DNA of 64,000 nucleotides from Pseudomonas fulva (GCF_015680705.1 NZ_JADNYP010000008.1:1-64000), one strand, 5' to 3'; counted from the first letter of the stretch, positions 8,929-18,100 are shown. The notes: generated by a model from the sequence alone, not told the origin. Numbers and translations are program-made.

Positions 8929-10077
8929 GTGAGTGTTTCTGCCTTTCAGATAGCTAACAAACTCCTTACTGGCGCCGGCGCGATTAACCAACTCGATGCC
9001 GAACTAACACGTTTGAAGGTCAATAATCCCCTCATCGTGACCGATGCGATCCTGGTGAAAACCGGCACCGTTGAGCTCGCCTTGGCCGAGCTGGCTGGCC
9101 GCAACTACGGCCTCTATGACCGAGTTCAACCAGAGCCGGAAATCGGCTTGGTTGAAGATTGCACTCGTGCTTACCGTGAAGGCGGTCATGACGGACTAAT
9201 CGGCCTGGGCGGTGGCAGCGCGATTGATATCGCCAAAGGTGTTGCTGCCTTTGCTGGGCATGAGGGAGCTCTGGCCGATCTTTTCGGAGTAAATCAGGTA
9301 GCCCGTAAAGGCCCTCCACTGATCGCAATCCCAACCACTGCCGGCACCGGTTCCGAGGTCACCAACGTGGCTATTTTTTCGGACAAAAAGGCGCAGTTGA
9401 AGAAAGGGATTGTGAGCGACTACCTCTTGCCAGACGTCGCCTTGGTAAGTCCGGTAATGACCCTTACCTGCCCACGTAGCGTCACTGCTGCAAGCGGGGT
9501 AGATGCGCTTGTACACGCCATCGAATCGTACATTTCTGTAAACCGCTCACCTATCACCGATGCCATCGCGCTGGGCGCAATCCGACTTATCGCACGTGCC
9601 TTGCCAAAGGCCTATGCGAACCCTGATGATCTGGTTGCTCGCGAAGAAATGGCCACGGCGAGCCTCATGGGTGGCATGGCGTTTGGCAACGCTGGTGTCG
9701 GTGCGGTACATGCCCTGGCCTATCCACTTGGCGGACGCTTCAACATCGCTCACGGTGTCAGCAACGCACTCTTGCTTCCTTACGTCATGCGCTGGAACAA
9801 GCTCGCATGTGCTGAGCGCCTCAAAGATGTTGCCCAGGCAATGGGTATCAGCGTCGACGGGCTGAGCGACCTTCAAGCAGCTGATGCTGCAGTTACCGCG
9901 ATGGCCGAGCTGTGTTCAGCAGTCGGTATTCCAACCGGGCTTCGAGCATTCAGTGTCCCCCATGACGCATTGGCATCAATGGCTGAAGAGGCCAGCAAGA
10001 TCGACCGCCTGATGCGCAACAACCCTCGCAAACTTTCGCCGGCAGACATTGAGGAGATCTACCGAGCAGCCTGGTAG
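8929..10077 (+). CDS. Iron-containing (group III) alcohol dehydrogenase, second copy
   Basis: The 382-residue protein starts at GTG 8929 after an AGAGGA site; an upstream TTG at 8884 lies inside the sigma-54 promoter and is rejected. It has the nucleotide-binding LIGLGGGSAIDIAKG and IPTTAGTGSEVT loops and metal ligands in SGVDALVHAIES and VHALAYPLGGRFNIAHG. It is homologous to the dehydrogenase at 2060 but clearly diverged, so it is not a recent duplicate. It is co-transcribed with the permease gene that follows and is likely induced through the PAS/sigma-54 activator. The probable role is oxidation or reduction of a hydroxy/oxo intermediate; the substrate is unknown. Confidence 0.87.
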   Translation: MSVSAFQIANKLLTGAGAINQLDAELTRLKVNNPLIVTDAILVKTGTVELALAELAGRNYGLYDRVQPEPEIGLVEDCTRAYREGGHDGLIGLGGGSAIDIAKGVAAFAGHEGALADLFGVNQVARKGPPLIAIPTTAGTGSEVTNVAIFSDKKAQLKKGIVSDYLLPDVALVSPVMTLTCPRSVTAASGVDALVHAIESYISVNRSPITDAIALGAIRLIARALPKAYANPDDLVAREEMATASLMGGMAFGNAGVGAVHALAYPLGGRFNIAHGVSNALLLPYVMRWNKLACAERLKDVAQAMGISVDGLSDLQAADAAVTAMAELCSAVGIPTGLRAFSVPHDALASMAEEASKIDRLMRNNPRKLSPADIEEIYRAAW

Positions 10078-10144
10078 CAGCCTGATGAATCTGGCACCCC
10101 TGGCTGGGTGCCATGCCTACAAGACCAATAATACAGGTGCACTG

Positions 10145-11563
10145 ATGTCAAATTCAGCACATGAAACTCCATACATTCCCCTTGGCCCGTTCAAGGTTCG
10201 ACTGCCATTTCTGCACTATCGCCTTGAGCTACCAGACTTCCTCCAAGGCCTCTTGATGTGCGCCGTGGATCTCGCGGCGATCCCCCTGATGACCGAGCTT
10301 CTCGGAATGCCATTCGAAGTGGCCCTCGCTGTCGTCATGCTCAATGGTCTGCTTTACCTCACTCACCATCTCCTTGGAGATCCAACCGTTCCAGGATGGA
10401 TCACGCCAGCAGTCCCACTGCTGATGGCTTACTGCGCGACATTCCCTGAGGGGCCAGAGCGCGTTCATGCACTCATTGCCTTCCAGCTATTGTTAGGAGT
10501 GTTCTCGATAACGCTCGGCGCAACGGGAATGGCCAAGAAGGTCTTCACCTACGTTCCCTCAGCCATCAAGTCGGGCATCATTGTCGGCGCGGGTTTCAGT
10601 GCCGTGATTTCTGTGTTCCAGATTGGCGGTAAATTCGATGTGCTGCCGATCACTATCAGCATCACCGTAGGCCTGGCGTTCTATCTGATTTTCTCCCAGC
10701 ATTTCGCACAGCTGAAAAAACGGAATCGTTTCTGGTGGAATTTCGCCAAGCTTGGAATTCTGCCCATCATCCTGCTTGCCGTCGTGATTGCGCCGCTGGT
10801 GAACGAAGCATCCTGGCCAACCATCAAGTGGGGTATCAGCACGCCTGACTTTATGGGGCTCTGGAACAACTACACAGTCTTCGGCCTGGGCATGCCACCT
10901 CTCTCGATGTTCATCTCAGCCATTCCAATGGTGCTTGCGGTGTACATCGTCGTTTTCGGCGACGTGCTTAGCGCCAAGGTTCTGCTGGATGAGGCTGAGC
11001 AGGTGCGTACCGATGAAAAGGTGGACTACAACCCTGATCGCGCTCACCTGATCTTCGGTGGACGGAATGCATTCATGAGTATCTTCGGCCCAGATGTGGC
11101 AATGTGCGGGCCTAAATGGGCGGCAATGCTTGTGGTCATCATCGAGCGGTTCAAAGGTGGCCCACGTGCCATGCAGTCCATCATCGGTGGCGTCGGCTCT
11201 TTCCGCTGGGGCACGAACACAGGCTTGTTGTTGCTGCCAGTCGTTACGCTTGTTCAACCCATCCTGGGTGTGGCCTTGGCCCTCACTCTGCTGATCCAGG
11301 GTTATGTGAGCGTTCGTCTCGGTGTTCTGGAAGCGAAGAGTCAGCGTGACCTTGGCATCGCAGGCGTGATCGGTGCCGTGCTCGCCATCAAGGGTGCCAG
11401 CTGGGCGTTCGCCGTGGGAGTCGCGCTTTGCCTGCTGATCTACGGGAAGAATTTCTTCAAAGGCGAGAACGATGGCACCTTCACCCGCGACCAGGCCGTC
11501 GATGACGAGCCTGCTCAGGTAAAGACAGATAAGGCCTCATCTTCGTCCATGATTCTCGATTAA
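10145..11563 (+). CDS. NCS2/xanthine-uracil-permease-like membrane transporter
   Basis: The 472-residue protein from ATG 10145 has about 12-14 membrane helices and a hydrophilic C-terminal tail of about 40 residues. Its fold and sequence style resemble the nucleobase-cation symporter-2/SulP superfamily, but it lacks a clear specificity motif that I recognise. It follows the second iron-type dehydrogenase by 67 bp and so probably imports that enzyme's substrate or a precursor. An in-frame extension to 10049 overlaps the previous gene and lacks a ribosome site. No clear intrinsic terminator is seen before the IS3-family element. Confidence 0.72.
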   Translation: MSNSAHETPYIPLGPFKVRLPFLHYRLELPDFLQGLLMCAVDLAAIPLMTELLGMPFEVALAVVMLNGLLYLTHHLLGDPTVPGWITPAVPLLMAYCATFPEGPERVHALIAFQLLLGVFSITLGATGMAKKVFTYVPSAIKSGIIVGAGFSAVISVFQIGGKFDVLPITISITVGLAFYLIFSQHFAQLKKRNRFWWNFAKLGILPIILLAVVIAPLVNEASWPTIKWGISTPDFMGLWNNYTVFGLGMPPLSMFISAIPMVLAVYIVVFGDVLSAKVLLDEAEQVRTDEKVDYNPDRAHLIFGGRNAFMSIFGPDVAMCGPKWAAMLVVIIERFKGGPRAMQSIIGGVGSFRWGTNTGLLLLPVVTLVQPILGVALALTLLIQGYVSVRLGVLEAKSQRDLGIAGVIGAVLAIKGASWAFAVGVALCLLIYGKNFFKGENDGTFTRDQAVDDEPAQVKTDKASSSSMILD

Positions 11564-11721
11564 GGCACGAGTGGTGTGGTCACCAAACTGAAAGTGACCC
11601 CACTGCGTAACTTAGCGGTATATTTAGCGTTATTGAGTGCAACCTCGACCAAGGTCATACGCTCTCATACGCTCAATCAAGAATTGATTGTAGAATCTGG
11701 TAGGATAGCGAAGCCTCTCTT
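11564..11721. other. Short intergenic stretch left of the IS3-family element
   Basis: No gene is seen. AACTGAAAGTGACCCCACT near 11588 resembles transposon-end sequence, and CATACGCT is repeated directly near 11656 and 11666. It may be part of an older insertion sequence disrupted by the IS3-family element. Confidence 0.35.
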
Positions 11722-11784
11722 TGAATCGCCCCTGGTTTCGTAGACACCTCCAAGCCTCATAATGAGGCCCAAATAGGAGGTGCC

Positions 11785-12063
11785 ATGAGTCGTCAGCGTT
11801 ACCCCGAAGAGTTCAAGATCGAAGCGGTCAAGCAAGTGACCGAGAAAGGCAAACCCGTCGCCGATGTCGCCCAGCGCCTGGGCATGTCCGTACATAGCCT
11901 TTACGCCTGGATCAAGGTCTACACCAAGCCCCAAGAGCAGCGTCAGCAAGACGACGATCAGCAGGCCGAATTGCGCAAGCTACGCGCTGAACTCAAGCGC
12001 GTGACTGAAGAGCGAGACATCTTAAAAAAGGCCGCCGCGTACTTTGCCAAGGAGTGCGGCTGA
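11785..12063 (+). CDS. IS3-family transposase OrfA
   Basis: The 92-residue protein has an N-terminal helix-turn-helix (YPEEFKIEAVKQV...VADVAQRLGMSVHSLYAWIK) and a C-terminal leucine-zipper-like coiled coil (ELRKLRAELKRVTEERDILKK). It binds the IS ends and regulates transposition. The A6G run at 12024-12030 is a plausible -1 frameshift site for making the OrfAB transposase. Confidence 0.92.
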   Translation: MSRQRYPEEFKIEAVKQVTEKGKPVADVAQRLGMSVHSLYAWIKVYTKPQEQRQQDDDQQAELRKLRAELKRVTEERDILKKAAAYFAKECG

Positions 12064-12935
12064 AGTACGCCTTCATCAAGAAGCACTCGACTGATTACCC
12101 GGTGCGGCGCCTTTGCCAAACCCTCAAGGTGCACCCCAGCGGCTACTACGCCTGGCTGGCCGAGCCTCAATCTGCCCGAGCAAAAGAAGATCAACGTCTG
12201 CTTGGCTTGATCAAGCACGCTTGGCTAGAAAGCGGAGGTGTATACGGCTACCGCAAAATTCACGATGACCTACGTGAGCTGGGAGAGGAATGCGGACGAA
12301 ATCGAGTCGGGCGCTTGATGCAGGCGGAGGGGCTGCGTTCGCAAACGGGCTATCGGCGGCGTCCAGGGTTTTACGGTGGAAAACCAACAGTGGCCTCGCC
12401 CAACCACCTCGCGCGGCAGTTCAAGGTCAGTGAGCCGAACAAGGTCTGGGTGACAGATATCACTTACATCCGCACCTATGAAGGATGGCTCTATCTAGCG
12501 GTAGTGCTGGATCTGTTCTCACGCCAAGTAATTGGTTGGTCAATGAAGCCAAGGATGTGCAGCGACCTGGCTATCGACGCAATGTTGATGGCTGTGTGGC
12601 GACGCAAGCCACAGCAGCAAGTGATGATTCACTCAGATCAAGGTAGTCAGTTCAGTAGCTCAGATTGGCAAAGCTTCTTGAAGGCTAGCAATGTAATCAG
12701 CAGCATGAGTCGGCGGGGAAACTGCCACGACAATGCCGTAGCCGAGAGCTTTTTCCAACTTTTGAAGCGGGAGCGCATCCGACGAAAGATCTACACAACC
12801 CGTGAAGAAGCCCGAAGTGATATTTTCGATTACATCGAAATGTTCTATAACCCTAAACGCCGACACAGCAGTGCTATGCAGCTGTCTCCAATAGAGTATG
12901 AGAAACGCTATTTCCTGAGCTTGGAGAGTGTCTAG
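12054..12935 (+). CDS. IS3-family transposase OrfB (DDE integrase)
   Basis: The 293-residue protein has an HTH_21-type N-terminal region and an rve core with the DDE triad: Asp in VWVTDITYIRT, Asp in MIHSDQGSQF and Glu in NAVAESFFQLLK. It overlaps orfA by 10 bp in the -1 frame and is probably expressed as an OrfAB fusion. It appears full length, so the element may be active. Confidence 0.93.
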   Translation: MRLKYAFIKKHSTDYPVRRLCQTLKVHPSGYYAWLAEPQSARAKEDQRLLGLIKHAWLESGGVYGYRKIHDDLRELGEECGRNRVGRLMQAEGLRSQTGYRRRPGFYGGKPTVASPNHLARQFKVSEPNKVWVTDITYIRTYEGWLYLAVVLDLFSRQVIGWSMKPRMCSDLAIDAMLMAVWRRKPQQQVMIHSDQGSQFSSSDWQSFLKASNVISSMSRRGNCHDNAVAESFFQLLKRERIRRKIYTTREEARSDIFDYIEMFYNPKRRHSSAMQLSPIEYEKRYFLSLESV

Positions 12936-12957
12936 GAAACCAGGGGCGATTCATAGC

Positions 12958-13049
12958 AAGCTACATACACTACTACAATAACTCGAGAATCAGGCTAAAG
13001 CTGAGTGGCCTGAGCCCTGTGAAATACAGGACTCAGGCCCGGCGGGCAT
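12958..13049 (+). pseudogene. C-terminal remnant of a second IS3-family transposase
   Basis: Immediately right of the complete element one frame reads YIHYYNNSRIRLKLSGLSPV, KYRTQARRA and a stop. This is the characteristic tail of IS3/IS150-group OrfB proteins and differs from the tail of the neighbouring OrfB. Only about 30 codons remain. It implies an older IS3-family element that was interrupted or partly deleted, possibly by the complete one. Confidence 0.7.
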
Positions 13050-13206
13050 AGAAGGCGTCCAACATTTCGGGGTCAGATCAAAATACGCGGACACCATCGC
13101 CCTTAAAGCTGGAGTTCGGAAGGTGAGTTCGCCGGACGCTTACAAACTAAGCACCCCCGAAGCGGCATGCGCGTCGTTCATGCCTTGTCTGATGGCGGTC
13201 ATAGTG

Positions 13207-14640
13207 TCAGGCCAGTGTATAGGCGGTTTTGACGCCGGTGTAGAACTCGCGGGCGTAACTGCCCTGCTCGCGAGGACCATAACTGGAAGCTTTACGACCG
13301 CCAAACGGCGCGTGGTAGTCGACGCCGGCCGTCGCCACATTGACCATTACCATTCCCGCCGCAGAGCGCTGCTTGAAGTCCGAGGCATGCTTGAGGGAGG
13401 TGGTGCATATCCCCGAGGAAAGGCCGAATGCAGTATCGTTGGCTACGGCAACTGCCTCTTCGTAATTAGTGACGCGAATGACACTTGCTACTGGCCCGAA
13501 GACTTCCTCACGGTTGATGCGCATGGCACTGGTAGTTTCGGTGAAAAGTGCCGGGGATAGATAAAAGCCTTCCGTTTCACGGGTGAGCAACTCGCCACCC
13601 CATACGAGCTCTCCGCCCTCGCGTTTAGCGATTTCGATGTAGTCGCAGTCTCGCTTGAGTTGTGCCTTCGAAACCACGGGGCCCATGTCGCAGCCTGCCG
13701 CCAGTGCATTGTCGACCCTGAGTGATGCAAGCCGTCGGGTGACCGCCGCGACGAAGCGATCATGTATTCCTTCCTGAACGATCAATCGACTCGATGCGGT
13801 ACAGCGTTGACCCGTGGAGAAGTACGATCCTGAGACAGCCACTTCGACTGCCTGTTGAAGATCCGCATCGTCGAGCACGATCAAAGGGTTCTTACCACCC
13901 ATTTCCAGCTGTACCTTCGCGCCGCGTTCCATGCAAGCCAGGCCTACCTGGCGACCGGTCTCGGTCGACCCGGTAAAGGTGACGGCACGTACCTTTGGCG
14001 AGCGCACAAACACGTCCCCAATCGTTGTCCCTGAACCCATGACCAGATTGAAGACCCCAGCTGGCAGCGCGCCTGCGCGGACAATGATTTCCGCAAGCGC
14101 CCAGGCGCTTGCGGGCACTAGATCAGCCGGTTTGAATACCACGGTGTTTCCATAGGCCAATGCCGGTGCGATTTTCCAGGCCGGAATCGCGATCGGGAAG
14201 TTCCAAGGGGTGATGATACCTACCACGCCTTCTGGTTCGCGGCGCACGTCAACCTCTACTCCTGCGCGAATGCAAGCCAGCCGCTCCCCCCCCAGACGTA
14301 ATGCTTCGCCCGCGAAAAATTTGAACACGCGCCCGGCGCGGACGACCTCGACCGTCGCCTCTGGAAGCGTCTTCCCTTCTTCACGCGCAAGAAGCCTGGC
14401 CAGGTCATCCTTGCGGGCCAGAATTTCCGAGCCGATCCGGTCCAAGGCATCCGAGCGCTGTTCAGCGGTGAGCCTACGCCAGGCGGGTAGTGCATCGTAC
14501 GCTGCGTCCACTGCCATCTGAGCTTGGAAGGCATCAGCACGCGCGTATTCACCGATGATGTCTGTGATGTTTGATGGGTTGATGTTCAAATTGACATCTA
14601 CGCCACTGATCCATTCACCTGCAATATGATTGTTTTGCAT
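13207..14640 (-). CDS. Aldehyde dehydrogenase, 2-oxoglutarate semialdehyde dehydrogenase type (module B)
   Basis: The 477-residue NAD(P)-dependent dehydrogenase starts at ATG 14640 (MQNNHIAGEW) behind a GGAG site; the in-frame extension to 14727 has none. Motifs include ITPWNFPIAIPAWKIAPALAYGNTVV, the base Glu in LEMGGKNP and the nucleophile Cys in STGQRCTASS. It resembles 2-oxoglutarate semialdehyde dehydrogenases of the roughly 480-residue type, a different subfamily from the 529-residue enzyme at 4612. It is last in the operon dioxygenase-transporter-dehydrogenase. Its aldehyde could be the product of the dioxygenase step. Confidence 0.86.
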   Translation of the reverse strand: MQNNHIAGEWISGVDVNLNINPSNITDIIGEYARADAFQAQMAVDAAYDALPAWRRLTAEQRSDALDRIGSEILARKDDLARLLAREEGKTLPEATVEVVRAGRVFKFFAGEALRLGGERLACIRAGVEVDVRREPEGVVGIITPWNFPIAIPAWKIAPALAYGNTVVFKPADLVPASAWALAEIIVRAGALPAGVFNLVMGSGTTIGDVFVRSPKVRAVTFTGSTETGRQVGLACMERGAKVQLEMGGKNPLIVLDDADLQQAVEVAVSGSYFSTGQRCTASSRLIVQEGIHDRFVAAVTRRLASLRVDNALAAGCDMGPVVSKAQLKRDCDYIEIAKREGGELVWGGELLTRETEGFYLSPALFTETTSAMRINREEVFGPVASVIRVTNYEEAVAVANDTAFGLSSGICTTSLKHASDFKQRSAAGMVMVNVATAGVDYHAPFGGRKASSYGPREQGSYAREFYTGVKTAYTLA

Positions 14641-14788
14641 TGCACTGCTCCGTGAAGTAGCCGCTTTACGCCCACAGGGCAACAGGGCACCAAGATCAAG
14701 TTTCCAAGCGGGTGCGGCTGTCAGCATATGGGGCGTATTGCTACGCGGCCGGGATTGTTTCAGGGTTTGCGGCCCGACAATTGTTGTG

Positions 14789-16105
14789 CTAGGAACCTTG
14801 AGGGGTGGGCCCGATCTCTAAATGTCGCTCTTCACTTGGAGTAGGGACGCTTCTACGTACCACCACGGCATATATCGCCGCCGCTAGCACTGCGATACCT
14901 GCGCTGATCAGAAACGCCATGACAAACGAGTGAGTCTTATCTACCACCACTCCTGTGATATACGGTGCAAACGATCCTCCGAAGTAGCCGCCAAAATTCT
15001 GAATGCTTGCAAGGGAGGCAGACTGGTGACGAGGGGCAATTACCGTGACCAGTGCCCAGCTGGCGCCGCAAGCCATCTGCACAAAAAACATGGCCAGGGA
15101 AAGGTAGGTCATTGCCATTACCAGGCTTTCCGTAAAGGCAGCGGGCACTGTAAATACGGCACCTCCTAAGAGCCCCAAGCAAACAGGCCATTTGCGGCTG
15201 TTGATAGGCGAACTGCCCCGTGCGTGGAGGCTATCAGCGATAAAACCGCTGAGTACCATTCCAATTGTGCCGATCAGATAAGGGATGGAGACGAGCCAGC
15301 CAGTGTCGGCAAGTGAAAGGTGACGTTCCCGTTCCAGATACGCCGGGAGCCACGTCAGGTAAAGCCAGAGCATGTAAATGATGCCGGCATTCCCGATGAC
15401 CATCCCCCAGGTCGTACCAGAACTGAATAAACGCCGCCACTCTGCCATGGTCAGCTTTTGTTCATTTGAGATACCTGGCCGTTTGTCGTCGAGATACTCC
15501 AGCTCCTCTGGGGTGAGATCTACACTGTTCCTGTCCCGATAGATGATGTACCAGCCGATGGACACAGCGATACCAAATGCACCCATGATCATGAACATTT
15601 CTCGCCAGCCGAAGGTGAGAAGTAGGGCGGTGAGTATCGGCGGAGCCAAAGCTGGGCCAATCGTGCTTGACGCGATGAATATGCCTGTAGGTCGGCCTCT
15701 TTCGTGGGTACCAAACCACTCGCTCACGACCTTCATGCCTGCTGGAAAGTTAGGTGCTTCCCCAATACCGAGCGCAATCCGCGCAATCACGAACTGCGTA
15801 AGGTTAGAAACCAGTCCTCCACAGAACTGGGCTGTGGACCAAATGAACATTCCGAGCCCAAGCATCAGCCTGGCACCTAGCTTGTCTAAAAGTATTCCTA
15901 CAGGTAACTGTGAGAAGGCGTAAGCGAACGAGAACGCGGACAACAGCAGTCCCATTTCTGACGCCGATAATCCCAGTTCCTGCGATACGGAATGGTTTGC
16001 GATAGAGAGCGTGCTTCTATCGAGATAATTTACGACGCCGGCTATCAGCAAAAGAGATATCGCCGCTATTTGTATTCGCGATAATCTTTTTGTTTTAACA
16101 GTCAT
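14789..16105 (-). CDS. MFS transporter, ACS type (module B)
   Basis: The 438-residue inner-membrane carrier starts at ATG 16105 behind AAAGGAA; the longer frame to 16192 is rejected. It has about 12 helices, with VNYLDRSTLSIANHSVSQ in the first helix and loop, the A-like motif GILLDKLGARL, and RIALGIGEAPNFPAG. It is related in sequence to the carrier at 3248 and probably transports a carboxylate or sugar acid with protons. It lies between the dioxygenase and aldehyde dehydrogenase genes on the same strand. Confidence 0.87.
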   Translation of the reverse strand: MTVKTKRLSRIQIAAISLLLIAGVVNYLDRSTLSIANHSVSQELGLSASEMGLLLSAFSFAYAFSQLPVGILLDKLGARLMLGLGMFIWSTAQFCGGLVSNLTQFVIARIALGIGEAPNFPAGMKVVSEWFGTHERGRPTGIFIASSTIGPALAPPILTALLLTFGWREMFMIMGAFGIAVSIGWYIIYRDRNSVDLTPEELEYLDDKRPGISNEQKLTMAEWRRLFSSGTTWGMVIGNAGIIYMLWLYLTWLPAYLERERHLSLADTGWLVSIPYLIGTIGMVLSGFIADSLHARGSSPINSRKWPVCLGLLGGAVFTVPAAFTESLVMAMTYLSLAMFFVQMACGASWALVTVIAPRHQSASLASIQNFGGYFGGSFAPYITGVVVDKTHSFVMAFLISAGIAVLAAAIYAVVVRRSVPTPSEERHLEIGPTPQGS

Positions 16106-16308
16106 GTCAGTTCCTTTGTTCTTGGTTTGGACATGAAAAAGTGCCGCACTCGGCATTTCACGAGGTGTCTTATAATCAGCCTTCCTTGGCACAAGTTCGG
16201 ACGTAAAGAGGGAACCTCAATCCGAAATGCGACGATCAATGCGTGCGTTGTATTTGGGCGCTGCCTCAAAAAATTGAAGCATGGTCAGGCCTAGTCTTGC
16301 ATGGCGGA

Positions 16309-17100
16309 CTAGCTCAAGATATTGTCTGAGCCAAGCTTCAATGGTGCGAAGTTTCTGGCTCGAACGTAATCGGGCCGTGGGTTTTCGACATCGTGGGGCT
16401 TGTTTGCCGATGCGTTATAAACGACGTATGCTTGCCACCGATCCTCGCCAGAGAGGTTGTGACCCGATGCGTGCACGATGTTCGCATCGAAGAACACCAC
16501 CGTTCCCGGCTGGCCGATGATAGGAACTGCTGGCTGATGGGACGCCAGGATGTCCAGCATGGTCGGCTTCGGTACGACATAGAAACGGTAGCCAGTAGCC
16601 TCATCCAATGCTGGCTCCAGAGGTCCCAACTTGTGGCTGCCAGGGATGAAATACAGGCATCCGCCCATTTCGGTTGGCTCGTCGAGCATAATCAGGGCGG
16701 TCGTCATCTGTGGCTCTGAAACGCCGTCAATGTGCCAGGTGCCAAAATCCTGATGCCACTGCCACACCGAGCCGTCGATAGCCGTCTTGAGATTGCATTT
16801 GGTGTGATAGATATAAAGTTGGGAGCTATCGGTCAACTGCTGTGCGGGTTCCAGCAGCCGCCCACACGCCACCGCAGCATTGAAAACGTTGGAGTATGTA
16901 GGGCTTTCGGGGTCATGAACTTTATAAATGGTTTTAGCGATACCACCGTTCTTTTCGCGAACAAGGTGGTCTGTGTCTATTCCCTGGATTCTGCGGAGTT
17001 CAGACTTCATCGTTTGAACTTCTTTCTCGCTAAATAGCGATGGAAGCATCACGAAGCCGTTGATTCTGTATTCGTCCAGTTGAGCGGTGGTTAATTTCAT
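16309..17100 (-). CDS. Phytanoyl-CoA dioxygenase (PhyH) family Fe(II)/2-oxoglutarate oxygenase
   Basis: The 263-residue protein has the full PhyH jelly-roll. The iron-binding HxD is His116-Gln-Asp118 in WQWHQDFGTWH, the distal His is His210 in ANIVHASGHN, and Arg221 is well placed to bind 2-oxoglutarate. All catalytic residues are present. It is first in the module B operon and divergent from a LysR gene. PhyH enzymes hydroxylate unactivated C-H bonds (ectoine, amino acids, acyl groups) or cleave C-O, C-N or C-P bonds by hydroxylation. With an importer and an aldehyde dehydrogenase beside it, an oxidative dealkylation giving an aldehyde is an attractive but unproven role. Confidence 0.85.
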   Translation of the reverse strand: MKLTTAQLDEYRINGFVMLPSLFSEKEVQTMKSELRRIQGIDTDHLVREKNGGIAKTIYKVHDPESPTYSNVFNAAVACGRLLEPAQQLTDSSQLYIYHTKCNLKTAIDGSVWQWHQDFGTWHIDGVSEPQMTTALIMLDEPTEMGGCLYFIPGSHKLGPLEPALDEATGYRFYVVPKPTMLDILASHQPAVPIIGQPGTVVFFDANIVHASGHNLSGEDRWQAYVVYNASANKPHDVENPRPDYVRARNFAPLKLGSDNILS

Positions 17101-17118
17101 GACCTATTTTTCCTGTTG

Positions 17119-17133
17119 TTGGTATGATGCCAA
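17119..17133. promoter_or_regulatory. LysR-type operator between phyH-like gene and lysR
   Basis: TTGGTATGATGCCAA is a dyad (TTGG...CCAA) with T-N11-A spacing in the 103-bp divergent region. It is the only clear LysR box there and would serve both directions. Confidence 0.6.
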
Positions 17134-17203
17134 ACCGTAAGCCCATGAAAACTGAAAGTAAAATATTAAAAAAGTCGCTCACCCATACCCAGGAGGTACC
17201 GTC

Positions 17204-18100
17204 ATGGAGCTTCGCCATCTTCGCTATTTTTTAACTGTTGTGAAGCATCTAAATTTTACGAGGGCAGCCGAAGAACTTCACATGGCGCAGCCCCCGTTGA
17301 GCCGTCAGATCAGAGAGCTTGAGGAGGAGATCGGGCTCGCGTTATTTGAGCGCAGGGCCAGGCGCGTCTATCTGTCTCCAGCGGGCGAGGTGTTTGCTGA
17401 TCGCGCTCGAAAAATCCTTGCAGCTACTGATTTGGCTGTTATCGATTCCCAACGGGCGGCGCGGGGCGAGATCGGGCATATTGCCGTGGGTTTCTTCGAG
17501 CACATAGCCTATACACTGCTTCCACCGCTGCTGCGTGAGTATAAGTCGCGGCATCCTTCGGTAGCTGTAGAGCTTCGCTGGTTCACGTCGGCAGAACAGT
17601 TGAGCGCGCTCGACAGAGGGGACATCGACATTTCTTTCGTGCGCCAGGTGCCCAATGGTCATGGCTATCAGAAAAAGCTGGTGATGCAGGAACCCTTCTA
17701 CGTGGCTATCGCTGCAGATCATCCTTTGGCGAATCAGCAAAATATATCGATAAAGGATTGTCGGGAGCTAAGGGTAATCAACTATAGGCGTGATGTGGCT
17801 CCTGATTATCACGACATGATTAATGAACTTTGCACGATGGCAGGTTTTCAGCCCTCTCCCGAATATGAGATGGGGCAGATTTATGCCTCGCTTGGGCTGG
17901 TTAGCTGCGGTTTTGGCGTCACACTCGTTCCGGCATCCGTACAAGGAACTCAGCTAAATAATGTCGTCTATCGACCCCTGCAAGAACAGCACGTAGGCAG
18001 CGAACTCTACCTGGTGTGGAAAGACGAAATCCCATCCGCAGCACTTTGCAGCTTCGCCTCCATTGCAAAGGAAATAGCCCTTGGCTTCATAACTGACTGA
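17204..18100 (+). CDS. LysR-family transcriptional regulator of module B
   Basis: The 298-residue protein begins MELRHLRYFLTVVKHLNF with the HTH at about residues 1-60 (AAEELHMAQPPLSRQIRELEE), close to the CatR/BenM/CbbR branch of LysR regulators, followed by the two-lobed effector domain. The start at 17204 has a strong AGGAGG site. It is divergent from the dioxygenase-transporter-dehydrogenase operon and very probably activates it when the module B substrate is present. Confidence 0.9.
   Translation: MELRHLRYFLTVVKHLNFTRAAEELHMAQPPLSRQIRELEEEIGLALFERRARRVYLSPAGEVFADRARKILAATDLAVIDSQRAARGEIGHIAVGFFEHIAYTLLPPLLREYKSRHPSVAVELRWFTSAEQLSALDRGDIDISFVRQVPNGHGYQKKLVMQEPFYVAIAADHPLANQQNISIKDCRELRVINYRRDVAPDYHDMINELCTMAGFQPSPEYEMGQIYASLGLVSCGFGVTLVPASVQGTQLNNVVYRPLQEQHVGSELYLVWKDEIPSAALCSFASIAKEIALGFITD

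Larger units (their letters stand above)
11722..12953 (+). mobile_element. IS3-family insertion sequence, complete
   Basis: The element is 1232 bp with ends TGAATCGCCCCTGGTTTC.TAGACAC on the left and the matching reverse complement on the right (one internal mismatch in about 25), giving the typical TG...CA termini. It carries two overlapping ORFs. The flanks CTT and TAG do not match, so no target duplication is visible. Confidence 0.9.
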
